Source: Marivivens geojensis (GTDB lineage Bacteria > Pseudomonadota > Alphaproteobacteria > Rhodobacterales > Rhodobacteraceae). Taken from it: a DNA stretch of 64,000 nucleotides. Position 1 is the stretch's first letter; each line of letters starts with the position of its first letter. The notes beneath the pieces are model-generated. The model was given only the letters and a program-made list of their open reading frames with translations. It made no database searches and was not told where the DNA came from. Both the position numbers and the translations under genes were made by a program. The stretch lies in contig NZ_JALKCU010000001.1 in assembly GCF_023540835.1 (NCBI RefSeq), positions 744,001 through 808,000 of the forward strand. Reading direction: 5' to 3'. Below are positions 26,460 to 36,511 of the stretch, piece after piece.

Positions 26460-27833
26460 TCAGCAGTTTGGCACGTTCACGGCAAGCCCGCCGAGAGAGG
26501 TTTCTTTGTATTTCGCGTTCATGTCGACGCCTGTCTGACGCATCGTCTCGATTGCGGCATCCAGCGGAACGAGGTGGGTGCCATCGCCGCGCAGCGATAG
26601 GGACGCCGCCGACACGGCCTTGATCGCGCCGAGGCCATTGCGTTCGATGCACGGCACCTGAACCAAGCCGCGCACAGGATCGCAGGTCATGCCGAGATGG
26701 TGTTCAAGCGCGATCTCAGCCGCATTTTCGATCTGTTCGGGCGTGCCGCCCATGACTGCCGCGAGGCCCGCCGCAGCCATCGCCGACGCACTGCCGACTT
26801 CGGCCTGACAGCCACATTCCGCGCCAGAGATGGACGCGTTGTATTTGATCAACCCACCAATCGCAGCGGCGGTGAGAAGGAACTCAGGGACTTTGGCAGC
26901 GGTCGCACCGGGAACATGGTCGAGCCAGTAGCGGATCACCGCAGGGATCACGCCTGCCGCACCGTTTGTCGGCGCTGTCACAACCTGACCGCCCGCTGCG
27001 TTTTCTTCGTTCACGGCCATCGCGTAGGTCGCCATCCAGTCGTTGATCTGGTGCGGGGCAGAGAGGTTCATCCCGCGTTCTGCCATGAGGCTGTCATAAA
27101 TCCCCTTCGCGCGGCGTTTCACAAACAGCCCACCGGGGAGGATGCCGTCACGGGTCAAACCGCGATCAATGCATTGGTTCATCACGTCCCAAATGCGCTC
27201 CACACCACGGTTCAATTCGTTCAACCCACGGCGCGAAAGTTCGTTCTTGCGTTTCATATCCGCAATCGACAGCCCGCTTTCCGCCGCCATATCGAGCATC
27301 TCTTTGGCGGACTTGAACGGGAAGGGTACAGGCGCGCCGTCGTCAGTGTCTTTCCCCGCAGCGAGTTCGTCAGCCGTCAGGACAAAGCCACCACCGACCG
27401 AATAATAGGTCACTTCGGTGATCACGTCGCCTTGGGCGTCGAGGCCGCGTAGGATCAGACCGTTGGCGTGACCCTCAAGGTTAGGACCGTAGTCAAAGAT
27501 TACGTCGTCTTTGGGGTTAAAGGTGAGCACGGGCAGTCCTTCGGGCGTCACGGTCCCTTCGGCTTTGATGCGTTCCAGTTCGGCATCCGCTTTTTCAGCA
27601 TCGTAAGTGTCAGGTAGAAACCCAGCGAGGCCGAGGATCACAGCGCGGTCAGTCGCGTGGCCCACACCCGTAAACGCCAACGATCCATGCAGGGACGCGC
27701 GCAGCCCGGCCACGCTGAACGGCTGTTTGCGCAGGTGGTCGAGGAACATCGCACCAGCCACCATCGGGCCCATTGTGTGCGAAGACGACGGGCCAACGCC
27801 CACCTTGAACATGTCAAAGACAGAGAGAAACAT
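26460..27833 (-). CDS. sdaA: L-serine ammonia-lyase (L-serine dehydratase)
   Basis: 457 aa single-chain enzyme with the alpha and beta parts fused, converting L-serine to pyruvate and ammonia. The N-terminus MFLSVFDMFKVGVGPSSSHT is diagnostic. Cysteines for the [4Fe-4S] cluster are in GAECGCQAE and CDPVRGLVQVPC. TNGAAGVIPA is the conserved substrate-side loop. Its ATG overlaps the stop of the glutathione transferase gene (TAATG), so the two are coupled. Confidence 0.95.
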   Translation of the reverse strand: MFLSVFDMFKVGVGPSSSHTMGPMVAGAMFLDHLRKQPFSVAGLRASLHGSLAFTGVGHATDRAVILGLAGFLPDTYDAEKADAELERIKAEGTVTPEGLPVLTFNPKDDVIFDYGPNLEGHANGLILRGLDAQGDVITEVTYYSVGGGFVLTADELAAGKDTDDGAPVPFPFKSAKEMLDMAAESGLSIADMKRKNELSRRGLNELNRGVERIWDVMNQCIDRGLTRDGILPGGLFVKRRAKGIYDSLMAERGMNLSAPHQINDWMATYAMAVNEENAAGGQVVTAPTNGAAGVIPAVIRYWLDHVPGATAAKVPEFLLTAAAIGGLIKYNASISGAECGCQAEVGSASAMAAAGLAAVMGGTPEQIENAAEIALEHHLGMTCDPVRGLVQVPCIERNGLGAIKAVSAASLSLRGDGTHLVPLDAAIETMRQTGVDMNAKYKETSLGGLAVNVPNC

Positions 27834-28507
27834 TAGAGTGCGCTTCCTTCGGGGGGATTAGGATATGACGGTTTAGAGAACGGCGTAGGCCCCAGACCTT
27901 CGGCCTGCATCGCGGCCAAGGTTGCGGGACGGTCGTCCATCATTGTGCAGAAGTCAAACAAGGCGGGCCACTTTGATAAATCGAACCACGCCGTATCATC
28001 GATAGGGTAAAGCGCTAGCCACCGCAGCAGCGGCGCGACGTATGTTTGCAGGATCGACGATTCCGTCAGATCAGGACCATCGGCCAAAATATCGAGCAGC
28101 CCCGTAATCCGTACCTTTGTCGAATCCCGAAGCGCGGTCGGGTGATCTGCGCTGAATTTCTCAGGGTAGAACAGCATCCGCAGTGCAGGGTGCAATGTGT
28201 TCGCCACCCAGAACAGCCATTTCAGGAAATCACCACGGGCAGGGCTCTGCGTATCAGGGGCGAACGCACCATGCCGATCAGCCAGCCACAACAGGATTGC
28301 ACCCGTTTCAAACATCACCCCATCGGGGGTTTCCAGAACGGGGATCAGGCCATTGGGATTGAGGGCGAGGTAGGCTGGATCGCGCTGGGCAGACTGGCTC
28401 CGATCCACCAAAACGGTGTCATAGGGAACGCCCAATTCCTCTAGCGTCAATCGAACGCAGAGCGAGGCATTGTCAGGGGCATAGTGCAGGCGATAGCGCG
28501 TCATCAT
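27833..28507 (-). CDS. Glutathione S-transferase family protein
   Basis: About 224 aa from the tandem ATG-ATG at 28502-28507; the long open frame upstream is non-coding in character. The N-terminal thioredoxin-like domain includes LNPNGLIPVLETPDG followed by FETGAILLWLAD, the cis-Pro and glutathione gamma-glutamyl contact region. The C-terminal helical domain follows from about residue 90. The substrate is unknown. Read together with sdaA through a 1-base overlap; no strong ribosome site is visible. Confidence 0.85.
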   Translation of the reverse strand: MMTRYRLHYAPDNASLCVRLTLEELGVPYDTVLVDRSQSAQRDPAYLALNPNGLIPVLETPDGVMFETGAILLWLADRHGAFAPDTQSPARGDFLKWLFWVANTLHPALRMLFYPEKFSADHPTALRDSTKVRITGLLDILADGPDLTESSILQTYVAPLLRWLALYPIDDTAWFDLSKWPALFDFCTMMDDRPATLAAMQAEGLGPTPFSKPSYPNPPEGSAL

Positions 28508-28661
28508 TCTGCGAGTGTATCTGGCAAAACCACGCCGCTCTGTCAGATAACGACATTGGGGCAGAGTTTTACGCCCAGCGGTTCGGGTTTTTCGACCGCG
28601 CCCCTCGCCAGTTGTGGGGGAAGGCCCTATAAGATCGGCAACATCCATGAGGAGCTGCCAT

Positions 28662-29450
28662 ATGCCCATCGATCTGTCCCCAATCGACAAAGCCAAATTC
28701 GTCGCCGCGAAACGCGCAGCGCAGTTTGTAGAAAGCGGTATGAAGGTTGGCTTGGGTACGGGATCAACGGCGGCTTGGTTGGTGAAATGCCTGGGCGAAA
28801 TGGTGCGTGAAGAAGGTTTGCGGATCAAGGGTGTGCCCACATCGACCCGCACAGCGATCCTTGCCCGTGAAGTCGGGATTGAAGTGATCACTTTGGACGA
28901 GGCGAAATGGCTTGACCTGACCATCGACGGTGCAGACGAATTTGACCCACAGTTGAACCTGATCAAAGGCGGCGGTGGTGCTCATCTTCAGGAAAAGATT
29001 GTTGCGACCGCATCTGACCAGATGATCGTGATCACGGATGCGTCGAAATCCGTCGAAACCCTCGGTGCGTTTCCTCTGCCGATTGAGGTGATCCCCTTCG
29101 GTTGGCAGACCACGAAATCCATCGTCGAAGAGGCGCTGATCGGCATGGACGTTCTGGGCCGTGATGTGACCCTGCGGATGAACGGCGATGCGCCCTTTGT
29201 CACCGATGAGGGGAACCATATCCTCGACCTGCATTTGAAACGGATCGGCAACCCACGCCAGCTGAGCTTTGTTGTGAACCAAATCCCGGGTGTCGTGGAA
29301 AACGGTCTGTTCCTTGATGTTTGTGATGCGGTTGTCATCGGCTACGGCGATGGTCGCGTCGAAGTGCGCGATATCCACGAGGGCACAATCACCGAGGACA
29401 AATTCGATTTCCTTGGTGACGACAACATCTTTGGCGATATCGCAGATTAA
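28662..29450 (+). CDS. rpiA: Ribose-5-phosphate isomerase A
   Basis: 262 aa; interconverts ribose 5-phosphate and ribulose 5-phosphate. GLGTGSTAAW is the phosphate-binding loop, TIDGADEFD carries the catalytic Asp residues and KGGGGAHLQEKI contains the catalytic Glu and Lys. The start ATG 28662-28664 has GAGGAG 7 bases upstream; the frame is open before this but without coding character. Followed closely by glutathione reductase, probably on one transcript, both serving pentose-phosphate and NADPH metabolism. Confidence 0.96.
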   Translation: MPIDLSPIDKAKFVAAKRAAQFVESGMKVGLGTGSTAAWLVKCLGEMVREEGLRIKGVPTSTRTAILAREVGIEVITLDEAKWLDLTIDGADEFDPQLNLIKGGGGAHLQEKIVATASDQMIVITDASKSVETLGAFPLPIEVIPFGWQTTKSIVEEALIGMDVLGRDVTLRMNGDAPFVTDEGNHILDLHLKRIGNPRQLSFVVNQIPGVVENGLFLDVCDAVVIGYGDGRVEVRDIHEGTITEDKFDFLGDDNIFGDIAD

Positions 29451-29536
29451 GCGACTGCTGTGTGCGTGGGGGCAGATTGACCACCACCTTTCGGCCCACC
29501 ACATCAGGGCCAAACAGATTTAGACGGAGACATCCC

Positions 29537-30892
29537 ATGTCCTTTGATTATGACCTCTTTGTCATCGGTGGCGGTTCGGGCGGTGTGCGTGCTGCACGCG
29601 TTGCCGCAGCCACCGGCGCAAAGGTTGCCCTGGCCGAAGAATACCGCATGGGCGGCACCTGCGTGATCCGTGGCTGTGTCCCGAAAAAACTGATGGTGTT
29701 TGCGAGCGAATTCCCCAACGCCATCGAAGACGCGCAAGCCTATGGCTGGGATGTATCTTCGGGCGATTTCGACTGGACCGATTTTCGCACCAAAATGCAT
29801 GCCGAGCTTGATCGCCTCGAAGGTATTTATCGTCGCCTTTTGGACGGGTCGTCTGTCACGGCATACGACGCGCGGGCGACGATCAAGGACGAACACACGG
29901 TTACCCTGTCGACGGGCGAAGACATCACAGCGAAACACATCCTGATCGCGGTTGGTGGTCGTCCTGTGAAGCCTGAGCTGGCGAACGCCGATCTGGGCAT
30001 CACATCGAACGAAATCTTCCTCCTCGAAGACCTGCCGAAATCGATCCTAATCATCGGTGGCGGCTATATTGCGTGTGAATTCGCGGGCATCCTCAATGGC
30101 CTCGGCGTTGAGGTCACGCAATACTACCGCGGTGCCCAAATCCTGCGTGGTTTTGACGATGAGGCGCGTGGCCTGATCGCGGACCAGATGCGCGATAAGG
30201 GCGTGAACCTGCATTGCGGCACCAATATCCTCGAAATGGAACGTCGCGACGGAAAGATCTGGACCAAAGCGACCAATGGAACCGAGGCAACTTTTGATCA
30301 GGTCATGTTCGCGACAGGTCGCACCCCGAACGTCGAAGGCCTTGGCCTCGAAAACGTCGGCGTGAATGTCGGCCGCCGTGGCGAAATCATCGTTGATGAA
30401 TATAACCAGACCAACGTTCCTTCGATTTACGCCGTGGGCGATGTGACCGACCGCGTCCAACTGACCCCCGTCGCGATCCGCGAGGCGATGGCTTTTGTTG
30501 AGACCGTGTTCAAAGGTAACCCCACACCCGTTGATCACGAACTGATCCCGTCTGCGGTCTTTACCCAGCCCGAATACGGTGCTGTGGGCCTGACCGAAGA
30601 ACAAGCCCGCGATCAGGAGCCGATCGAAGTTTACACTTCGTCCTTCCGTCCGATGCAGACCCTCTTTGCTGGGCGCGAAGATCGCGTTTTGATGAAATTG
30701 ATCGTCTCGCAGGCGACGCGCAAGGTTCTCGGCGTTCATATCGTCGCACCGCAAGCAGGCGAAATGATCCAGATGGTGGGCATCGCCGTTAAAATGGGTG
30801 CAACCAAAGAGGATTTCGACCGCGTTTGTGCTGTTCACCCGACCATGGCCGAAGAGCTGGTCACGATGAAATCGCCGACGCGAACGGCTTGA
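29537..30892 (+). CDS. gor: Glutathione-disulfide reductase
   Basis: 451 aa flavoprotein disulfide reductase. The FAD motif GGGSGG is at residues 11-16, and the redox pair C42/C47 lies in GTCVIRGCVPKK. The NADPH-binding fold follows GGGYIACEFAG, and the C-terminal HPTMAEE supplies the active-site base from the other subunit. Starts at MSFDYDLFVIGGG (ATG 29537-29539). The stop codon is embedded in the -35 box of the hflK heat-shock promoter. Confidence 0.95.
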   Translation: MSFDYDLFVIGGGSGGVRAARVAAATGAKVALAEEYRMGGTCVIRGCVPKKLMVFASEFPNAIEDAQAYGWDVSSGDFDWTDFRTKMHAELDRLEGIYRRLLDGSSVTAYDARATIKDEHTVTLSTGEDITAKHILIAVGGRPVKPELANADLGITSNEIFLLEDLPKSILIIGGGYIACEFAGILNGLGVEVTQYYRGAQILRGFDDEARGLIADQMRDKGVNLHCGTNILEMERRDGKIWTKATNGTEATFDQVMFATGRTPNVEGLGLENVGVNVGRRGEIIVDEYNQTNVPSIYAVGDVTDRVQLTPVAIREAMAFVETVFKGNPTPVDHELIPSAVFTQPEYGAVGLTEEQARDQEPIEVYTSSFRPMQTLFAGREDRVLMKLIVSQATRKVLGVHIVAPQAGEMIQMVGIAVKMGATKEDFDRVCAVHPTMAEELVTMKSPTRTA

Positions 30893-30915
30893 AATTCGGG
30901 GCTAAGTCCCCAAAT
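30888..30915 (+). promoter_or_regulatory. Sigma-32 (RpoH) type promoter for hflK-hflC
   Basis: -35 CTTGAA (30888-30893), 14-base spacer, -10 CCCCAAAT (30908-30915). This is close to the heat-shock consensus CTTGAA-N13-17-CCCCATNT and nearly identical to the one before hsp20 at 54269-54297. The -35 overlaps the gor stop codon. A perfect 7-bp hairpin (30926-30942) lies in the leader. Confidence 0.7.
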
Positions 30916-30967
30916 CTTAATAAAGGCCCCGAACGTCGGGGCATTACATAGGGATATAAAGAGGTTC

Positions 30968-32113
30968 ATGGCTGGGAATAACGGTGGCCCATGGGGCGGC
31001 GGCGGAAACAGAGGCGGCTCTGGCGGAGACGACGACAATAACCGAAACAACGGTCCGCGGCGTCCGGCGGGCGGGGACCAGATTCCCGAACTCGACGACC
31101 TGTTGAACAAAGGGCGCGAACAGTTTCGCGTTCTGATGGGTGGCGGCAATGGCGGTGGTAACCGTTCTGGCGGCGGTGCGCCCTCTGGGCCCGCGTTCAC
31201 CCGTGGCACAATTGGCCTTGCTGCTTTGGCTGCTGTGGTCGTTTGGGGCATGGCGTCGTTCTACACCGTGAAGCCCGAAGAACAGTCGGTTGAACTGTTC
31301 CTTGGTGAGTTTCATCAGGTCGGCAATCCGGGCCTGAACTTTGCACCGTGGCCATTGGTTACGCGCGAGGTTCTTGCTGTTTCGACCGAACGCAACATTG
31401 AAATCGGCACCTCTAGCGTCGGTAACGATGCGGGTCTGATGCTGACGGGTGACGAAAACATCGTCGATATTGACTTCCAAGTCGTATGGAACATCCGCGA
31501 CCCACAGCGTTTCCTGTTCAACCTTGCTGATCCTGCCGCGACCATCGCTGCTGTGTCTGAATCGGCAATGCGCGAGATTATCGCTCAGTCTGAACTGGCA
31601 CCGATCCTCAACGTGAACCGTGCCTCGATTGCGCAGCAGTTGACCGACCTCGTACAGTCTACGCTCGACAGCTACGACAGCGGCGTGAACATCGTTCGTA
31701 TTAACTTCGATAAGGCTGACCCGCCGCAACCTGTTATCGCATCCTTCCGCAAGGTGCAGGACGCCGAACAGGAACGTGACCGTCTGCAGTCGCTCGCCGA
31801 TGCTTACGCAAACCGTGTTGTGGCAGAAGCCCGTGGTCAGGCAGCGCAGCTTCTTGAGGAAGCCGAGGCGTATCGCGCGCAAGTCGTCAACGCCGCCGAA
31901 GGTGAAGCGAGCCGCTTCAGCTCGATCTTGACGGAATACCAGATGGCTCCTGATGTGACCCGTCAGCGTATGTATCTGGAGACCATGGAAAAGGTTCTGG
32001 GTAGCGTTGATCTGATGCTCTTGGACGACAACAACGGCGATGGTTCTGGCGTCGTGCCCTATCTGCCGCTCAATGAAATCCGCCGAAGCACCACAGCAGG
32101 AGGGTCAAACTAA
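30968..32113 (+). CDS. hflK: FtsH-protease regulator HflK
   Basis: 381 aa inner-membrane SPFH/prohibitin-type protein. The Gly/Asn-rich N-terminus (residues 1-75) and a membrane helix at about 78-98 are typical. The SPFH domain follows (VKPEEQSVELFLGEF onward), then a coiled-coil region rich in Glu/Ala/Arg (about 260-320). With HflC it forms the large periplasmic cage that surrounds and modulates FtsH. Its stop overlaps the hflC start (TAATG). Confidence 0.95.
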   Translation: MAGNNGGPWGGGGNRGGSGGDDDNNRNNGPRRPAGGDQIPELDDLLNKGREQFRVLMGGGNGGGNRSGGGAPSGPAFTRGTIGLAALAAVVVWGMASFYTVKPEEQSVELFLGEFHQVGNPGLNFAPWPLVTREVLAVSTERNIEIGTSSVGNDAGLMLTGDENIVDIDFQVVWNIRDPQRFLFNLADPAATIAAVSESAMREIIAQSELAPILNVNRASIAQQLTDLVQSTLDSYDSGVNIVRINFDKADPPQPVIASFRKVQDAEQERDRLQSLADAYANRVVAEARGQAAQLLEEAEAYRAQVVNAAEGEASRFSSILTEYQMAPDVTRQRMYLETMEKVLGSVDLMLLDDNNGDGSGVVPYLPLNEIRRSTTAGGSN

Positions 32114-32982
32114 TGCGTAAGGCTGCGTTTTTTATCCCCGCCGTAGTGGTCGTAGGCGCTGTCGCCCTATCGTCGCTCTTCATCGTTGATGAACGCGAAA
32201 AGGCGCTTGTTCTTCAATTCGGTCAAATCGTCCGCGTCCAAGAAGAACCGGGCCTCGGTTTTAAAATTCCATTCATTCAGGAAGTTGTCACCTATGACGA
32301 CCGCATCCTGAGCCGCGACATGGAAGAATTGGAAGTCACGGCCTCTGACGGTCGCCGTATCGTCGTTGACGCATTCGCCCGCTATCGCATCACTGACGTG
32401 GAAACCTTCCGTCGTGCGGTTGGTGTCGGTGCCGAACGGGCTGCTGCATCACGTCTGGACTCCATCCTGCGGGCCGAAACCCGTCAGGTTCTGGGTAGCG
32501 TGACCTCGAACGACATTCTGTCGACTGACCGTGCCGCGCTGATGCAGCGCATCCGTAACGGCGCGATTGACGAGGCACAGGCGTTGGGCCTGCAAATCAT
32601 CGACGTGCGTCTGAAGCGTACCGACCTGCCGCCGGAAAACCTTGCTGCGACCTATGACCGTATGACGGCAGAGCGTGAACGCGAAGCCGCCGACGAAATC
32701 GCCCGCGGTAACGAAGCGGCGCAGCGTATCCGCGCGCAAGCTGATCGTACTGTGACCGAACTTGTGTCGGACGCAGAACGTCAGGGCGAGATCATCCGCG
32801 GTGAAGCCGACGCAACGCGCAACCGCGTTTTTGCAGAAGCTTATGGCGCTGACCCAGAGTTCTTTGAATTCTATCGGTCGATGAACGCCTACGCGACCGC
32901 GCTCGAAAACGGCAACACATCCATGGTGCTGTCGCCGAACAGCGAGTTCTTCAAATATATGAAGTCCTCGGAAGGCAACTGA
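32113..32982 (+). CDS. hflC: FtsH-protease regulator HflC
   Basis: 289 aa partner of HflK, with an N-terminal membrane helix (residues 7-25), an SPFH domain beginning VDEREKALVLQFGQIV and a C-terminal Ala/Glu/Arg coiled coil ending near DPEFFEFYRSM. It is coupled by 1-base overlaps to hflK before it and to the DUF2065 gene after it. Confidence 0.95.
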   Translation: MRKAAFFIPAVVVVGAVALSSLFIVDEREKALVLQFGQIVRVQEEPGLGFKIPFIQEVVTYDDRILSRDMEELEVTASDGRRIVVDAFARYRITDVETFRRAVGVGAERAAASRLDSILRAETRQVLGSVTSNDILSTDRAALMQRIRNGAIDEAQALGLQIIDVRLKRTDLPPENLAATYDRMTAEREREAADEIARGNEAAQRIRAQADRTVTELVSDAERQGEIIRGEADATRNRVFAEAYGADPEFFEFYRSMNAYATALENGNTSMVLSPNSEFFKYMKSSEGN

Positions 32983-33179
32983 TGATTTGGATGATTGGCA
33001 TCGCCCTCGGGTTGGTGTTCGTGATCGAGGGGCTAGCCTACGCGCTGGCCCCTTCTTTCGTTGAGAAAATGCTCGCCGCGCTGGCAGAACTAACGCACCA
33101 ACAGCGGCGCATGGTCGGCCTGATCGCGGTTTTTATCGGCGTTCTACTTGTGCATTTTTGCGCACGCGGCCTACACTGA
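32982..33179 (+). CDS. DUF2065 small membrane protein
   Basis: 65 aa with two membrane helices (about 2-22 and 44-60) and a loop with basic residues (LTHQQRRMVG). The size, hydrophobic pattern and conserved place right after hflC match DUF2065. Unknown function, likely associated with HflKC. Coupled by a TGATG overlap. Confidence 0.85.
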   Translation: MIWMIGIALGLVFVIEGLAYALAPSFVEKMLAALAELTHQQRRMVGLIAVFIGVLLVHFCARGLH

Positions 33180-33293
33180 AATTCACAGGTGGTTGAGGTG
33201 GCTGTAGCATGCCTTGAGTTACCTCGCGCCATGCATAAAGTTTGGATTGCCATCGGGGTGTGACACCCCGCAACCGCAAAAAGGAGAGGCACC

Positions 33294-34757
33294 GTGACGT
33301 CTCAAGCACTCACTGTTTCCCGCCACACAGAACAGACGCGTCTGTCCTATGCCGTGGCAATCTTGCTGTCTTTTGTATTCCTCTTGGCCCAAACCGTTGC
33401 GGGTTTCGCGCAATCGCGCCCCGACAGTTTTGCCGATTTGGCCGAGAAATTTAGCCCTGCCGTTGTGAACATCACGACGACGACTGTTGTCTCCACCAAT
33501 GCTGGTCCACGTGGGTTGGTCCCAGATGGGTCCCCGTTCGAGGACTTCTTTAAGGACTTCCAAAACCAAGGCCCACGTCGGTCGTCGGCTCTAGGGTCTG
33601 GCTTTGTGATTTCGTCGGATGGTTACATCGTGACGAACAATCACGTCATCGAGGGCGCGGATGAGATCCTGATCGAATTCTTCCCCGGTGGGACCGAACC
33701 GCTCGCGGCGACCTTGGTCGGCACCGACCCGAATACCGACATTGCGCTGCTGAAAGTGGACGCGACCGACCTGCCGTTCGTGAACTTCGGTGACAGCGAC
33801 ACGGCGCGTGTTGGGGATTGGGTGATGGCGATGGGTAACCCGCTCGGGCAGGGGTTCTCAGTTTCGGCTGGTATCGTCTCTGCACGAAACCGCGAACTGT
33901 CGGGCACCTATGACGACTACATTCAAACCGACGCGGCGATTAACCGTGGTAACTCTGGCGGTCCGCTCTTTAACATGGACGGCGATGTTGTCGGCGTGAA
34001 CACTGCGATCCTGTCGCCCAACGGTGGCTCCATCGGGATCGGGTTTTCGATGGCGTCAAACGTGGTGGAAAACGTTGTGGCCCAGTTGAAAGAGTTTGGT
34101 GAAACCCGCCGCGGTTGGCTTGGTGTACGTATCCAAGACGTCACCCCTGATATGGTAGAAGGCATTGCTGGCCTTGATCACGCGGCTGGTGCTTTGGTCA
34201 GCTCGGTTCCTCCTGGTCCTGCGATGGACGCAGGTATTGAGGCTGGCGACGTGATCCTGACCTTTGACGGCAAAGAAATCACCGACACCCGCGAACTCGT
34301 TCGCATCGTTGCGGATGCCCCCGTGGGTCAAGAGGTCCTTGTGAACGTTCTGCGCAATGGTGAAACGGTTGAACTGACGGTCACTCTGGGTCGTCGCGAA
34401 ACCGCCGAAGCCTCCATGCCCGGCTCTGAGGCTCCGATGGAAGACGCCGCACCGACACAGACCGAAATGCTCGGCCTGACGCTGTCTGAGGTCAACAAAG
34501 AGACGATCAGCCAGTTTGGTCTCGCTCCGAATGCCTCGGGTCTGGTGATCACTGCCGTCGATCCGACCTCTGATGCAGCGTCGAACGGTCTACAGGCTGG
34601 CGATCTTATCTCTGAAGCTGGTCAGCAGCCTGTAACATCGGTCGCCGATTTCGAGGACCGCGTGAACGAAGCGCGCGACGCTGGTCGCAAATCCCTGCTG
34701 ATCCTCGTGAACCGTGACGGTATGACCCGCTTTATGGCGCTGCGCATCGTGGAATGA
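33294..34757 (+). CDS. Do-family periplasmic serine protease (DegP/HtrA type)
   Basis: 487 aa. GTG start at 33294 behind AAGGAG. Signal segment at about residues 18-40, cleaved after FAQ. The trypsin-like domain has H117 (NNHVIEG), D149 (NTDIALL) and S221 (NRGNSGGPL). Two PDZ domains follow, at about 280-370 and 395-485. It degrades or refolds damaged periplasmic proteins. It sits 114 bases after the HflKC-DUF2065 unit and could be partly read through from its heat-shock promoter. A 7-bp hairpin (33254-33270) lies in the leader. Confidence 0.93.
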   Translation: MTSQALTVSRHTEQTRLSYAVAILLSFVFLLAQTVAGFAQSRPDSFADLAEKFSPAVVNITTTTVVSTNAGPRGLVPDGSPFEDFFKDFQNQGPRRSSALGSGFVISSDGYIVTNNHVIEGADEILIEFFPGGTEPLAATLVGTDPNTDIALLKVDATDLPFVNFGDSDTARVGDWVMAMGNPLGQGFSVSAGIVSARNRELSGTYDDYIQTDAAINRGNSGGPLFNMDGDVVGVNTAILSPNGGSIGIGFSMASNVVENVVAQLKEFGETRRGWLGVRIQDVTPDMVEGIAGLDHAAGALVSSVPPGPAMDAGIEAGDVILTFDGKEITDTRELVRIVADAPVGQEVLVNVLRNGETVELTVTLGRRETAEASMPGSEAPMEDAAPTQTEMLGLTLSEVNKETISQFGLAPNASGLVITAVDPTSDAASNGLQAGDLISEAGQQPVTSVADFEDRVNEARDAGRKSLLILVNRDGMTRFMALRIVE

Positions 34758-34778
34758 TCGGAAGACGAACTTGATACA

Positions 34779-34804
34779 AAAAAGGCGCCTTCGGGCGCCT
34801 TTTT
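34779..34804. terminator. Bidirectional terminator after the Do protease gene
   Basis: Perfect stem GGCGCC/GGCGCC with a TTCG loop, extended by A-run/T-run pairs on both sides. The stop codon of the convergent lipoprotein gene lies in the T-run. Confidence 0.9.
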
Positions 34805-35330
34805 ACATGCCTAGATCGGTTGGCGTGAGAGCGACAAGACCCAGTACCTTTGCCGCATCAACAGACAACAACGGACTGTCCACGCCTGTCTGTTGGCGTT
34901 GATAGAGCCGAACCGCTGCCGTCGTCGTCTCATCCATCACACCCGTGATCGGAGCCTGATAAAATCCGCGCGCGGCCAGCGCTCGCTGAACCGAGGCGAT
35001 GAAACCGCTGTTCATCTCAGAGGGGCAGACGACCTCGAACAGCACTTCACGGCGTTCACGGATGATCTGTTGATTGGTGACTGTCTGGTAAACGGCAGGT
35101 TCTAAAACGCTGCCATCAGGTGCGAGGATTTCTTCTTTAACCAGTTCTTGATCCGTGACCGTATGGGTCTGTGCAGGGGTCACGTCGCGGCCAAAGCATT
35201 TGCCGTAGTAATCAGTCTCAATCCCAGCTTCAGTAAAGGCAGGCGGGTTAGAATACGGCGGCACCCCACCATCCGAACAAGCGGACAGCGCCAGCCCAAA
35301 TAGGGCTGCGGAGGGGGTGACACGTTTCAT
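34803..35330 (-). CDS. Lipoprotein with peptidoglycan-binding domain
   Basis: 175 aa. A type II signal peptide with lipobox LSAC places the lipid at C18. The C-terminal 55 residues (VQRALAARGFYQAPITGVMD and on) match the PG_binding_1 repeat that attaches to murein. The central part has repeated HTVTDQELVKEE / QTVTNQQIIRER blocks, a short internal duplication. Probably an outer-membrane or periplasmic anchor protein; no enzymatic domain is seen. Confidence 0.8.
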   Translation of the reverse strand: MKRVTPSAALFGLALSACSDGGVPPYSNPPAFTEAGIETDYYGKCFGRDVTPAQTHTVTDQELVKEEILAPDGSVLEPAVYQTVTNQQIIRERREVLFEVVCPSEMNSGFIASVQRALAARGFYQAPITGVMDETTTAAVRLYQRQQTGVDSPLLSVDAAKVLGLVALTPTDLGM

Positions 35331-35414
35331 CTGGGGCTGCTCTGCCTCTCTTTTATAAAAACTCTATGGCATTTTTCGACCAATGGCGCAAATTTTATGA
35401 ACCGTGTCGGTTAA

Positions 35415-35812
<398 letters not shown>

Positions 35813-35813
<1 letters not shown>

Positions 35814-36511
35814 TGCGCCTCTGGCCGCTCTTGGCTCTTTGGCCATGTGCGGTTAGCGCCGATCCCTTGACGGCTCGCTATGTGGACCCGACCGATGCCT
35901 ATGGGCACGGGGCGGTTGCAAATGGCGAATACGCAGGGCTTGAGGTCACGTGGCAGGGTCAGACCCATACATTTCAATTCAAAGACGCGGTGTTCGAAGA
36001 TACGAACCCGCGTCTTTTTGATTTTAACGAGGATGGCACGGCTGAAGTCGTCACTGTCCTCAGCGGATTTCACGATGGGGCACGGATCGCGATCTTTGGC
36101 GTGTCATCCGACCAGATCGCACCCATCGTTTTTGGTGCGCCGTTTGGTCGACGCAATCGGTGGTATGCAATCGCAGGTATCGCGGATTTCGACGGTGATG
36201 GCGCGGCAGAGATTGCCTATGTTGACCGTCCGCACCTCGCCAAAACGCTGCGGTTTTTAGAAATCGGGCCGTCCGAAGGCACTTGGGCCCTAACGCCCGA
36301 TGGCGCGGTTGAGGGGCTGACCAATCATCATCTGGGTTCTGCCGTGATCGAAGGTGGATTGCGCGACTGCGGTCAGCCAGAGGTCGTCACGGCCAACGCC
36401 AATTGGACCCGCATTATGGTCACGTCTCATGACGGCACGGGCTATACCACCCGCGATGTCGGCCCCTATTCAGGCCCCGACAGCCTCACCGCAGCCTTAG
36501 CCTGCGATTGA
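35813..36511 (+). CDS. Secreted FG-GAP/VCBS-repeat protein
   Basis: 232 aa, starting at ATG 35813 in the overlap with the ferredoxin stop. Short signal peptide (MRLWPLLALWPCAVSA). At least two repeats carry the calcium-loop pattern: DFNEDGTAEVV and DFDGDGAAEIA, typical of FG-GAP/VCBS beta-propeller blades. A possible disulfide is formed by RDCGQPE and the C-terminal ALACD. Why a ferredoxin and a periplasmic propeller are coupled is not obvious. Its 3' end overlaps cobS by 15 bases on the opposite strand. Confidence 0.75.

Noticed and set aside
30926-30942. Perfect hairpin GCCCCGA/TCGGGGC as the gor terminator
   Set aside because: It has no T-run and lies just downstream of the heat-shock promoter, so it is more likely part of the hflK leader.
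33213-33236. Possible sigma-32 promoter directly before the Do protease (CTTGAG ... CCATGCAT)
   Set aside because: The spacer is only about 10 bases, too short against the 13-17 expected, and the -10 is poor.
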